Shown here one piece after another: positions 17,636-24,367 of a stretch of DNA of 37,227 bases. Origin of the DNA: Fructobacillus ficulneus (GTDB taxonomy: Bacteria; Bacillota; Bacilli; Lactobacillales; Lactobacillaceae). Location: assembly GCF_001047075.2 (NCBI RefSeq), contig NZ_DF968000.1, positions 168,149 to 205,375 of the forward strand, written 5' to 3'. Positions within the stretch are counted from its first letter, which is position 1; every line of letters begins with the position of its first letter. The position numbers and the translations under genes were made by a program. The notes under the pieces were generated by a model. The model was given only the letters and a program-made list of their open reading frames with translations. It ran no database searches and had not been told where the DNA came from.

Positions 17636-18469
17636 ATGAAAACACGCCGAGCTGACCGTTTGGTCGACATGTCCCACTACTTATTGGACCACCCCCGCCA
17701 ATTGATTTCACTGAACTTCTTTTCAGAACGGTACGAGGCAGCCAAGTCTTCCATTTCAGAAGATTTGTCAATTATCCGCCGCACTTACAAGGCCCGTGGA
17801 ACTGGTGAAGTTAAAACTTATCCAGGAGCGGCTGGCGGTGTCTACTACACACCAATGATGGGTCCTGAAGAAGCAGAAGAATTCGTAAACAGTGTCTGCA
17901 AGGTTGTCGATGATGAATCACGGGTTTTGCCAGGTGGTTACGTTTATTTGTCAGACCTGCTTGGACAACCCAATATCTTACGTCAAACTGGTCGGTTGAT
18001 TACCACACAGTATGTAGGTGAAGAAATCGATGCCGTTATGACTGCTGCAACCAAGGGAATTCCTTTGGCTCAAGCGGTGGCTGACCAATTGAACGTGCCA
18101 TTTGTGATTGTTCGTGATGATGCCAAGGTAACTGAAGGATCAATGATTTCAGTGAACTACTTAACTGGGTCATCAAAGCGGGTTGAAAAGATGGCTTTGT
18201 CAAAGCGGTCATTAAAGGCCGGTGCAAGGGTCTTGATCGTCGATGACTTTATGAAGGCCGGCGGCACGATTCAAGGAATGCAAACATTGGTCCGTGAATT
18301 TGGTGGAACGGTCGTGGGAACGGCTGTCTTTGCTGAAGGTCGGTCAAATGTCCGTTTGCTAGAAGAATATACATCACTTTTGCACGTGGAAACGAACGTG
18401 GATGCTGGACAAGCCATCAAGGTGCAACCAGGAAACTACTTTAAGGAAATCTATAAGGGCAAGGATTAA
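17636..18469 (+). CDS. purR: Pur operon repressor PurR
   Basis: PurR represses purine biosynthesis genes in Gram-positives and is released by PRPP. The 277 residues start with a winged-helix domain (RRADRLVDMSHYLLDHPRQ, FFSERYEAAKSSISEDL). A PRT-type domain follows, with LPGGYVYLSDLLG and the PRPP-binding loop VLIVDDFMKAGGTIQG. The N-terminus lines up with known PurR, so ATG 17636 is right despite its poor ribosome-binding context. It lies upstream of glmU, a conserved pairing in Firmicutes (there often with yabJ and spoVG between). Confidence 0.97.
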   Translation: MKTRRADRLVDMSHYLLDHPRQLISLNFFSERYEAAKSSISEDLSIIRRTYKARGTGEVKTYPGAAGGVYYTPMMGPEEAEEFVNSVCKVVDDESRVLPGGYVYLSDLLGQPNILRQTGRLITTQYVGEEIDAVMTAATKGIPLAQAVADQLNVPFVIVRDDAKVTEGSMISVNYLTGSSKRVEKMALSKRSLKAGARVLIVDDFMKAGGTIQGMQTLVREFGGTVVGTAVFAEGRSNVRLLEEYTSLLHVETNVDAGQAIKVQPGNYFKEIYKGKD

Positions 18470-18472
18470 GGC

Positions 18473-19849
18473 ATGCAAGCTACCAACATTGTAATCTTAG
18501 CGGCCGGTAATGGGTCGCGAATGAAGTCAGACTTACCAAAGGTCTTACACCAAGTGGCCGGCCAGGCCATGGTGGACTGGGTAATCGATGCTGTTCAACC
18601 GTTAAAGCCGAATAAAATTTTGACGGTTACTGGCGTTGGTGCTGAACGCGTTCAAGACCATCTTGCTGGTAAGACTGACTTTGTTATCCAAGAAAAGCAG
18701 TTGGGGACTGGTCATGCAGTCTTGCAAACCAAGGCAGCTTTGGCAGATAGCCAGGGAGCTACTTTGATTCTTTCTGGGGATACGCCACTTTTTACCACAG
18801 AAACTTTGCAAGCCTTACTTAATGAACACTCACGGACTAAGAATGCCGTCACGGTTTTGACGGCCAAGGCTGATAACCCAACTGGGTACGGTCGAATTGT
18901 TCGTGGTGACGACGGCATGGTCTTGAAAATCGTTGAAGAAAAGGATGCGTCAGTCACTGAACGACGGATTGAAGAAATCAACACCGGTGTCTATATCTTT
19001 GATAACCAGTTGCTTTTCCAGGCTCTTTCTCAAGTTGGTAACGATAACGTCCAACAAGAATACTACTTGCCCGACACCCTCGATATCTTACGGGGGATGG
19101 GTAAGCAAATTGGCGCCTACCAAACCCTTGATTTTTCCGAATCAATGGGAGTGAACGACCGCGTTGCCTTGGCACAAGCCAACCAAATTATGCGTAACCG
19201 GATCAACCAGATGCACATGAAAAACGGGGTGGAATTGGTCGCTCCCGACCAGACTTTTATCGATGCCGGTGTGGTTATCGGTAAGGATACTCTGATTGAA
19301 GGCAATGTCACGTTGAAGGGCCAGACTGTCATTGGCCGCGATAACGTCTTGACAGCTGGCACTCGAATTGAAGACTCAACAATTGGGGATGGCAACGTCA
19401 TCACTTCTTCCCACTTGGAAGAAGCCGTGGTTAAGGACCGAACGACCATTGGTCCTTACGCCCACCTCCGTCCGGCAGCGGAAATCATGGATGAAGCCCA
19501 CTTGGGTAATTTCGTTGAAGTTAAGAAAGCCACGATTGGTCAAGGGTCAAAGGTTGGCCACTTGTCTTATGTTGGAAATGCTAAGTTGGGAGCCGACGTC
19601 AACGTTGGTGCCGGAACGATTTTTGTGAACTACGATGGTGTCAATAAGTTTGATACAACAGTGGGTGACCGGGTCTTTATCGGGTCAAACACCAAAATCA
19701 TCGCTCCAGTGACACTGGCCGATGAAAGTATCACGGCCGCTGGATCAACGATTACCGATGATGTGGCCACCCATGCAATGGGAATTGCCCGGACACGGCA
19801 AACGAATAAGGCTGATTTCTGGGACAGAATGCCCCATAAAAAAGGCTAA
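18473..19849 (+). CDS. glmU: Bifunctional GlmU (UDP-GlcNAc pyrophosphorylase / GlcN-1-P acetyltransferase)
   Basis: GlmU acetylates glucosamine-1-phosphate and then couples it to UTP, giving UDP-GlcNAc for peptidoglycan and wall polymers. It has 458 residues. The N-terminal nucleotidyltransferase has ILAAGNGSRMKSDLPKVLH, KQLGTGHAV and LILSGDTPL. From about residue 250 a left-handed beta-helix of hexapeptide repeats follows (VIGKDTLIEGNV, IGRDNVLTAGT) with GNFVEVKKATIGQGSK and NYDGVNKFDT. It is three bases after purR and shares its transcript; the Shine-Dalgarno AAGG lies in the purR end. Confidence 0.97.
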   Translation: MQATNIVILAAGNGSRMKSDLPKVLHQVAGQAMVDWVIDAVQPLKPNKILTVTGVGAERVQDHLAGKTDFVIQEKQLGTGHAVLQTKAALADSQGATLILSGDTPLFTTETLQALLNEHSRTKNAVTVLTAKADNPTGYGRIVRGDDGMVLKIVEEKDASVTERRIEEINTGVYIFDNQLLFQALSQVGNDNVQQEYYLPDTLDILRGMGKQIGAYQTLDFSESMGVNDRVALAQANQIMRNRINQMHMKNGVELVAPDQTFIDAGVVIGKDTLIEGNVTLKGQTVIGRDNVLTAGTRIEDSTIGDGNVITSSHLEEAVVKDRTTIGPYAHLRPAAEIMDEAHLGNFVEVKKATIGQGSKVGHLSYVGNAKLGADVNVGAGTIFVNYDGVNKFDTTVGDRVFIGSNTKIIAPVTLADESITAAGSTITDDVATHAMGIARTRQTNKADFWDRMPHKKG

Positions 19850-19878
19850 GCTTTAAGTAAATTAATAAACAATAAGTT

Positions 19879-19918
19879 AAAAGCAGGCGATTGAGTCTAA
19901 ATTCAATCGCCTGCTTTT
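19879..19918 (+). terminator. Terminator of purR-glmU
   Basis: AAAAGCAGGCGATTGA (19879-19894) with its exact complement (19903-19918), eight-base loop, T-run within the arm and beyond. Confidence 0.95.
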
Positions 19919-19991
19919 GTTTTGCCGGCAATTGACCGATAACTTATCTGGGCAAAGAATTCGCAAGTTCCAGAGTTTTTTTGAATTAGAC

Positions 19992-20021
19992 TTGCTCAAG
20001 GTAATTCCTTAGGTATATAAT
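19992..20021 (+). promoter_or_regulatory. Promoter for the YdhK-type gene
   Basis: TTGCTC (19992-19997), 18-base spacer and TATAAT (20016-20021). I saw no CopY-type operator near it. Confidence 0.7.
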
Positions 20022-20075
20022 AAATATTGTATTTAATCACAACTATACCAATTTAAATAATAAAAGGAGAATCTG

Positions 20076-20729
20076 ATGAGTAAGAAAAACATGTGGACGG
20101 CAATTGTTGCCGTAGTAGCGGTAGCTGTTGTAGCAGGGGCTAGCTTTGGTCTGGCTGGCCATGCCCACTCACATTCAACCAAGTCATCTGATAAGTCTTC
20201 TATGTCAATGAAGATGTCATCATCGATGGATATGTCTTCGTCAATGAACATGTCATCATCTTCATCAATGAACATGTCGTCATCATCGTCAATGGATATG
20301 GCGATGATGGAAGCCGACACTTCTTTGCCATCTGATTTACCAACAGCTAAGAATCCAAAGTTCAAGGTTGGTTCAAAGATTACCTTGGAAGCAACCCACA
20401 TGGCCAACATGAAGGGTGCTAAGGGTACTGTTGCGGCTGTTTACGACGCTAAGTTGTATGAAGTGGATTACCAACCAACAACTGGTGGTCAAAAGGTTAC
20501 CGGACACAAGTGGTTGACGAAGGACGACTTCTCTGACATGATGGACCACAAGCAGGGTGACATGGTTACTTTAACTGGTGACCACATGCCCGGCATGAAG
20601 GGTGCCATGGCAACCGTAACTAAGGTTGAAGATGGACCTGCTTATGCCGTTAACTTTGAACCAACTAACGGTGGTAAGATGGTGATGAACCACAAGTACT
20701 TAATTACAAGTGAAATCAAGGCCCGCTAA
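20076..20729 (+). CDS. YdhK family protein with two DUF1541 domains and Met/Ser-rich linker
   Basis: A 217-residue exported protein. Residues 6-27 form a hydrophobic anchor or signal, followed by His-rich AGHAHSHS and a Ser/Met-rich stretch (about residues 38-77, with Met about every second to sixth residue). Two similar domains follow: KVGSKITLEATHMANMKGAKG to TGHKWLTKDDF, and QGDMVTLTGDHMPGMKGAMA to MNHKYLITSEI, the DUF1541 (YdhK) pattern. Unlike many relatives there is no lipobox cysteine. The His- and Met-rich linker suggests binding of soft metals such as copper; this is inference. RBS AAAAGGAG. It is probably co-transcribed with the oxidoreductase that follows. Confidence 0.88.
   Translation: MSKKNMWTAIVAVVAVAVVAGASFGLAGHAHSHSTKSSDKSSMSMKMSSSMDMSSSMNMSSSSSMNMSSSSSMDMAMMEADTSLPSDLPTAKNPKFKVGSKITLEATHMANMKGAKGTVAAVYDAKLYEVDYQPTTGGQKVTGHKWLTKDDFSDMMDHKQGDMVTLTGDHMPGMKGAMATVTKVEDGPAYAVNFEPTNGGKMVMNHKYLITSEIKAR
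20229..20294 (+). repeat. Imperfect 24-bp tandem repeats coding Met/Ser units
   Basis: Two 24-base units (20247-20270 and 20271-20294), preceded by an 18-base shortened unit, each encode a Met-x-Met-Ser type block. Being in frame, copy-number change would lengthen or shorten the metal-binding-like linker without a frameshift. Confidence 0.75.
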
Positions 20730-20795
20730 GAGTTGTCTTCTGACAATGATGGTGTGACCTTAATTGAGAAGGTTAATGCGAAAGGATGGTAAGTG

Positions 20796-22139
20796 ATGGA
20801 TTTTTCAGTACTTTATATCGGTAGTGGACAGGCCAGTTGGAATGGCGCTGTGCCACTCGCCAAGACTGGCGTGAAAATCGGTGTGATCGAAGAAAGTCAA
20901 TATGGTGGTGTTTGTTCTAATAAGGGTTGCAATGCCAAGATTATCTTGGACAAGCCCTTGGAATTGATTAACCGTGTCAAGGACATGCAAGGTCGTGGCC
21001 TCGATGGTGTTCCGAGTGTTAACTGGGAAGACTTGATGGCCCACAAGCATGAATTAATCGTTCCCCAAGACAGCCACGGTAAGGCTCGGTTGGACAATGC
21101 CGGTATCACGACCATCACTGGCCATGCCGAATTCGTTGATGCTCACACTGTTTCTGTTAACGGCAAGAACTACACTGCTGACAAGATTGTGATTGCGACT
21201 GGTTTGCGTCCTCACCAATTGGATGTGCCTGGTAAGGAACTCTTTGCCAACTCAACCGACTTCTTGTCATTGCCCCACATGCCTAAGCACGTGACGGTCC
21301 TTGGTGGTGGTTTCGTTGCCATTGAATTTGCGACGATTGCCAACGCTGTTGGGGCTCAAGTTGACGTGATTATTCGGTCAAACCGCATCCTTCGACAATT
21401 CCCAGCCAAGTACGTGGCTGAGGTCCAAGCCGACTTGAAGGCCCGCGGTGTCCGTTTCGTTCCAAATATGAATGTTCAAAGCGCCACTGAAGGCGAAGAC
21501 GGTCAAATCGAATTGACTGGCGACAACGGCTTTGAATTAACGACTGATTACGTCTTGGATGCCACTGGTCGGATTCCGAACCATGACCAATTGAACTTGG
21601 AAGCTGCTGGCGTCAAGGCCAACAACCATGGTATCGAAGTCAACGAGTACTTGCAGACCTCAACGCCAAATATCTATGCGGCGGGGGATGCTGTTGATAA
21701 GAAGACGCCCAAATTAACACCAACGGCTGCCTTCGAATCACGGTACTTGACCTCTGTCTTCAAGGGCGAAAACGACCAACCAATCAAGTACCCACCAATT
21801 TCAGAAATCGTCTTTACTTCACCACGAATTGCCCAAGTGGGTGTTCATTTGGATGAAGCCTTGGCCCAACCCGACAAGTATGAAGTCACCGAAGCCTCAT
21901 ACGATGGCGACTGGTTCCGTCAGGTTGAAAACGAGCAGGGCGCAGCCTTGTCGTTGATTTTTGAGAAGGACGGCGGCACTTTGGTTGGTGCGGCTGAAAA
22001 ATCAAACAACGCCGACAACACCATCAACACGATTGTTCCTTACTTGGCCATGAAGATGACCAAGGAACAATTGAACGACTTGGTTTATGTTTTCCCATCA
22101 ATCGAGTACACACTCCAACGGCGGTTGCCATTGGTTTAA
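20796..22139 (+). CDS. FAD/NAD(P)-dependent pyridine nucleotide-disulfide oxidoreductase
   Basis: A 447-residue flavoprotein of the glutathione reductase/dihydrolipoamide dehydrogenase/MerA family. The FAD site is SVLYIGSGQASWNGAV, and the redox pair C40-SNKG-C45 lies in GGVCSNKGCNAKI. The NAD(P) fold is VTVLGGGFVAIEFATIANAVGA, the second FAD segment is NIYAAGDAVD, and a dimerisation domain follows. Canonical members end with an HPT-x-x-E motif supplying the catalytic His-Glu pair; here the matching place reads FPSIEY, so the base is missing. Substrate unknown. ATG 20796 (AAAGGA nine bases upstream) is preferred; GTG 20793 is possible. No terminator lies between it and the YdhK gene. Confidence 0.88.
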   Translation: MDFSVLYIGSGQASWNGAVPLAKTGVKIGVIEESQYGGVCSNKGCNAKIILDKPLELINRVKDMQGRGLDGVPSVNWEDLMAHKHELIVPQDSHGKARLDNAGITTITGHAEFVDAHTVSVNGKNYTADKIVIATGLRPHQLDVPGKELFANSTDFLSLPHMPKHVTVLGGGFVAIEFATIANAVGAQVDVIIRSNRILRQFPAKYVAEVQADLKARGVRFVPNMNVQSATEGEDGQIELTGDNGFELTTDYVLDATGRIPNHDQLNLEAAGVKANNHGIEVNEYLQTSTPNIYAAGDAVDKKTPKLTPTAAFESRYLTSVFKGENDQPIKYPPISEIVFTSPRIAQVGVHLDEALAQPDKYEVTEASYDGDWFRQVENEQGAALSLIFEKDGGTLVGAAEKSNNADNTINTIVPYLAMKMTKEQLNDLVYVFPSIEYTLQRRLPLV

Positions 22140-22161
22140 ACCAAGAAAATCTGTTTTGATT

Positions 22162-22186
22162 AGTATAGCTATGCTATACTTTTTTT
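22162..22186 (+). other. Palindrome with T-run: terminator and/or promoter-operator
   Basis: AGTATAGC (22162-22169), TAT, GCTATACT (22173-22180), then six T's. It works as an AT-rich terminator for the oxidoreductase gene. It also contains an extended -10 (TGC TATACT, 22172-22180) for the next gene, so a regulator bound to the dyad would cover the -10. Confidence 0.55.
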
Positions 22187-22211
22187 ATTGAACAAAGGGA
22201 GATACACCGCA

Positions 22212-22781
22212 ATGCAAATCACCGGCCAAGCCATTTTAGACCAAATTGAAGAACAAACCTACGCACAAGAAACCGTTACCGGCCAGGATGGCCAAGTCCT
22301 TGATTTGGATGCCTTGTTCGCTGCCTTTTTACCATTAGCCCAAAAGGAAAACTTGGCTAAGGCTAGTTTGGACGTTGACGGTGGAATCGAAGAGGGTGGG
22401 ACAACCTTCTCATTAGAAGTCAACGTCATTAACTTGCCATTGCGGTACACGAACCAGGAAAAGAAGCTGGTTTATGCCGACCAAGACTATGACCTCCAGG
22501 TCTATATGATTGTCGACAACCCATTTGTTTCCAAGTCACGGTTGCAGATTGCCAAGGTTGCTTCCCTGGCCGCCCTCTTGGACGACCATGAAGGGGTCTT
22601 TGCCAAGGCTGCTGCCTGGTTTGATGATCAATTGCAGGCCATCCAAGAAAACCAAAAGAACCAAGCGGAAGAAGCCGCAGCGGCCGCTGAAGCAGAAAAG
22701 GCTGAAGCAGAAGCAGAAAAGGCTGAAGAAGCCGATGGTGGTAAGGCTACTAAAAAAGCTAAGAAAACGACTAAAAAATAA
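22212..22781 (+). CDS. Hypothetical protein with charged Ala/Glu/Lys tail
   Basis: I do not recognise this 189-residue protein. Residues 1-140 look like a soluble alpha/beta domain (ILDQIEEQTYAQE, FSLEVNVINLPLRYT, YDLQVYMIVDNPFVSKS). Residues 145-189 are a low-complexity helix of AEAEKAE repeats ending in the strongly basic KKAKKTTKK, reminiscent of nucleic-acid or membrane-surface contacts. No signal peptide or TM segment is seen. ATG 22212 has AAAGGGAG ten bases ahead; an upstream in-frame TTG (22188) is less likely. It is monocistronic, ended by a strong terminator. Confidence 0.75.
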   Translation: MQITGQAILDQIEEQTYAQETVTGQDGQVLDLDALFAAFLPLAQKENLAKASLDVDGGIEEGGTTFSLEVNVINLPLRYTNQEKKLVYADQDYDLQVYMIVDNPFVSKSRLQIAKVASLAALLDDHEGVFAKAAAWFDDQLQAIQENQKNQAEEAAAAAEAEKAEAEAEKAEEADGGKATKKAKKTTKK

Positions 22782-22789
22782 CTGAATGA

Positions 22790-22831
22790 AGGAGGCCTGG
22801 ACACGACGTGTGTCGTGGGGCCTCCTTTTTT
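22790..22831 (+). terminator. Strong terminator
   Basis: AGGAGGCC (22790-22797) with GGCCTCCT (22819-22826), inner CACGAC/GTCGTG (22802-22807, 22812-22817), then T's. Confidence 0.92.
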
Positions 22832-22864
22832 CTTGGCTTTGGTTAGATTATATTTTTAAGGGGT

Positions 22865-22895
22865 CCCAGAATGGAAGAGACATGTTCATTTTGGG
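22865..22895. repeat. Inverted repeat upstream of the toxin-antitoxin promoter
   Basis: CCCAGAATG (22865-22873) and CATTTTGGG (22887-22895) can pair over nine positions (one G-U). There is no T-run. It lies 14 bases before the -35 and may be unrelated or a regulatory site. Confidence 0.35.
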
Positions 22896-22908
22896 GCGGG
22901 TGAGTGAA

Positions 22909-22938
22909 TTGACGGGTGGTGAACGAGGGCGTTATACT
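22909..22938 (+). promoter_or_regulatory. Promoter of the toxin-antitoxin pair
   Basis: TTGACG (22909-22914), 18-base spacer, TATACT (22933-22938), 32 bases before the antitoxin ATG. Confidence 0.75.
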
Positions 22939-22969
22939 GAATTTGAAAATAAGTCGAAAGGAGAAAATT

Positions 22970-23185
22970 ATGCGTGTAACAAGTATAAAATTACAAGACG
23001 ATACTATGGCATGGGTTGAAAAGTTAGCCAATGTAAAAGGCATAACAACAAAAAAAATTCTATCTGATTTGATTGAGGAAGCACGCCAGGATAATGAAGA
23101 CTATGAAGAAGCTATGGAAGTTATCCATGCAAAAAATCGTGAATACGTTTCTGCAGAGCAAATAAAGTCTAGGTTCGGACTATGA
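22970..23185 (+). CDS. Antitoxin, RelB/RHH-like
   Basis: A 71-residue protein whose N-terminus (MRVTSIKLQDDTMAWVEKLANVK) fits a ribbon-helix-helix DNA-binding strand and helix, followed by TKKILSDLIEEARQDNEDYEEAM, an acidic, probably flexible toxin-neutralising tail. ATG 22970 has AAAGGAG ahead. It overlaps the toxin gene by four bases (ATGA), as usual for type II modules. The DNA here is visibly more AT-rich than the neighbouring genes, consistent with horizontal transfer. Likely autoregulates the promoter just upstream. Confidence 0.85.
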   Translation: MRVTSIKLQDDTMAWVEKLANVKGITTKKILSDLIEEARQDNEDYEEAMEVIHAKNREYVSAEQIKSRFGL

Positions 23186-23457
23186 AGTATAGCTGGAAAT
23201 TCGATAGTAAAGCAGAAAAACAATTTAGTAAATTGGATTACCCTGTTCAACGAAGAATTTATAATTGGCTGGAAACAAATATTAGTTCTGGAAAAAATCC
23301 AAGGATTTATGGTAAGGCCCTCGAGGGTGAATTTAAAACTCTATGGCGATATCGAGTTGGTAAGTATCGGATTATTGCTGATATTATTGATGATGAATTT
23401 ATTGTCGTTGTCTTAAAGACTGGAAAACGAAGTGATATTTATCAAAATAAATTTTAA
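23182..23457 (+). CDS. RelE/ParE family toxin
   Basis: A 91-residue basic protein with the RelE/ParE fold pattern. It begins YSWKFDSKAEKQFSKLDYPVQRRIYNWL, then NPRIYGKALEGEFKTLWRYRVGKYRII, and ends with the beta-strand DEFIVVVLKTGKRSDIYQ. LWRYRVGKYRIIADI is the hallmark. RelE members cleave mRNA in the ribosomal A site and ParE members poison gyrase; the sequence by eye leans towards RelE (conserved Arg and C-terminal Tyr) but does not decide. Translationally coupled to the antitoxin and AT-rich like it. Confidence 0.9.
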   Translation: MKYSWKFDSKAEKQFSKLDYPVQRRIYNWLETNISSGKNPRIYGKALEGEFKTLWRYRVGKYRIIADIIDDEFIVVVLKTGKRSDIYQNKF

Positions 23458-23471
23458 TATTTCAAGAAATG

Positions 23472-23508
23472 AGTCATTACTTTCAGTCAACTAGAATAGT
23501 GACTTTTT
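23472..23508 (+). terminator. Terminator of the toxin-antitoxin operon
   Basis: AGTCATTA (23472-23479) pairs with TAGTGACT (23497-23504) with one G-U pair, followed by T's. Confidence 0.65.
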
Positions 23509-23509
23509 A

Positions 23510-23604
23510 TTGTTTTACTAGGCCTTAGTGCTACAATATATTTAGTAAATAGAGGAGCATTTCTCCCCATTTTAGAAGTTCCGTTCGCAAACGGAACTTT
23601 TTTT
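23510..23604 (+). ncRNA. Candidate small RNA, about 60 nt, with own promoter and terminator
   Basis: TTGTTT (23510-23515), 16-base spacer and TACAAT (23532-23537) with a preceding TGC form a promoter. About 60 bases later a strong terminator ends it: AAGTTCCGTT (23576-23585) with AACGGAACTT (23590-23599) plus T-run. In between is GGAG-CATTT-CTCC, a second hairpin. No gene follows in the same direction: the next gene is convergent. There is no ORF, so a stable small RNA is the simplest reading. Family unknown. Confidence 0.6.
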
Positions 23605-23625
23605 CTTTCTCTGATTCATTTTTAA

Positions 23626-23658
23626 TAAAAACCCGCATCTAAAATATAGAAAGCGGGC
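23626..23658 (-). terminator. Terminator of the small minus-strand gene
   Basis: On the minus strand CCCGC (reading 23657-23653) and GCGGG (23636-23632) pair across a 16-base loop, then a T-run (A's 23627-23631). Confidence 0.7.
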
Positions 23659-23675
23659 CTGACAAAAATTTTTAA

Positions 23676-23927
23676 TTAATCAATTCTGACATGGGCGGAA
23701 AGGTGGAAGGATTGCTGGTCCTTTTCAACGGTCGCCTTTAAAACGCTGGGATTTGAGGTGTGGGCCTGGGCCATTAATTCGCCGAGGTCATAGGCTTCGA
23801 TAACAGCCTTGACCAAGTCCTTGGGACTTTGATCCATTTCGGGCAGGGCCAGGTCGGCCCATTCGCGGTCGATGGCGGGACCGAAGGAAACTAATTCTTT
23901 TGTCTTGATTTTTTCGATTATTAACAT
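23676..23927 (-). CDS. Hypothetical small protein, possibly leaderless
   Basis: An 83-residue protein that I do not recognise. It starts MLIIEKIKTKELVSFGPAID and ends with QQSFHLSAHVRID. It looks like a compact alpha/beta domain (residues 1-12 and 60-83 beta-like, 32-55 helical), with no signal or TM segment. The ATG has no Shine-Dalgarno sequence. A TATAAT (reading 23939-23934) ends six bases before the ATG, so a transcript starting from it would begin at or next to the start codon. The gene has its own terminator. Codon use fits the neighbourhood. Confidence 0.65.
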   Translation of the reverse strand: MLIIEKIKTKELVSFGPAIDREWADLALPEMDQSPKDLVKAVIEAYDLGELMAQAHTSNPSVLKATVEKDQQSFHLSAHVRID

Positions 23928-24006
23928 AGGTCTATTATACGATAGGTGGCTTGTTCAAGTTTGGCTAATATTGGGGATGATTGGTCAGTACCTAACCAGA
24001 AAAGAC

Positions 24007-24035
24007 TTGCCTTTTGCCTGCAGACCTGGCATAAT
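24007..24035 (+). promoter_or_regulatory. Promoter of the structured RNA
   Basis: TTGCCT (24007-24012), 17-base spacer, CATAAT (24030-24035), with TGG directly before the -10 (extended -10). Transcription is expected to start at about 24042. Confidence 0.75.
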
Positions 24036-24038
24036 AAA

Positions 24039-24275
24039 GGTATGCGATGAGTCGAAAGCGTCATTAGGACGCTCACACGGCCTACAGGATTAATTTCCAA
24101 GCCTCGGATTTGGCGTAGGTGGTAAAGAAATTGTGGAATTCCTTTATCTCACCATGACTAGTAGCTTCGGCTGCGGTGACGTAGACTTGCTTGAACTTGA
24201 CTGCTTCAAGCCGCCCGTCAGAGCGTAATCTGGCATGCCAAACTAGACAGTTAACTACGGTTAACTGTCTTTTTA
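24039..24275 (+). ncRNA. Structured non-coding RNA, ~235 nt, family not identified (6S RNA possible)
   Basis: This non-coding stretch folds on paper into a closed multi-helix RNA. The ends pair: GGTATGC (24039-24045) with GCATGCC (24233-24239). Internal helices are AGCGTC/GACGCT (24057-24073); CCTAC/GTAGG (24081-24119), enclosing GGA/TCC and GCC/GGC; GGTAAAG/CTTTATC (24121-24148); GTAGC-TTCG-GCTGC (24161-24174); and TGACG/CGTCA around GCTTGAA/TTCAAGC (24177-24220). A terminator follows: AGACAGTTAAC/GTTAACTGTCT (24245-24270) plus T's. It has a good promoter. I do not see RNase P, tmRNA or SRP RNA signatures. A 6S-like RNA or an attenuator ahead of xseA remain possible. Confidence 0.65.
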
Positions 24276-24358
24276 CTATGCAAATAACTTTTTAGACAAA
24301 ATTCAATCATAAAAGACTTTTTAGAACCCCCAGCCACTACAATCGCCCAGCCTTTGTC

Positions 24359-24367
24359 TGGTATAAT
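24359..24367 (+). promoter_or_regulatory. Extended -10 promoter for xseA
   Basis: TGG followed by TATAAT (24362-24367), 31 bases before the xseA ATG. No clear -35. It lies after the terminator of the structured RNA, so xseA need not be read from the RNA's promoter. Confidence 0.65.

Noticed and set aside
23872-24093. 73-codon open frame on the plus strand
   Set aside because: It overlaps the small minus-strand gene and the promoter of the structured RNA, and has no ribosome-binding site.
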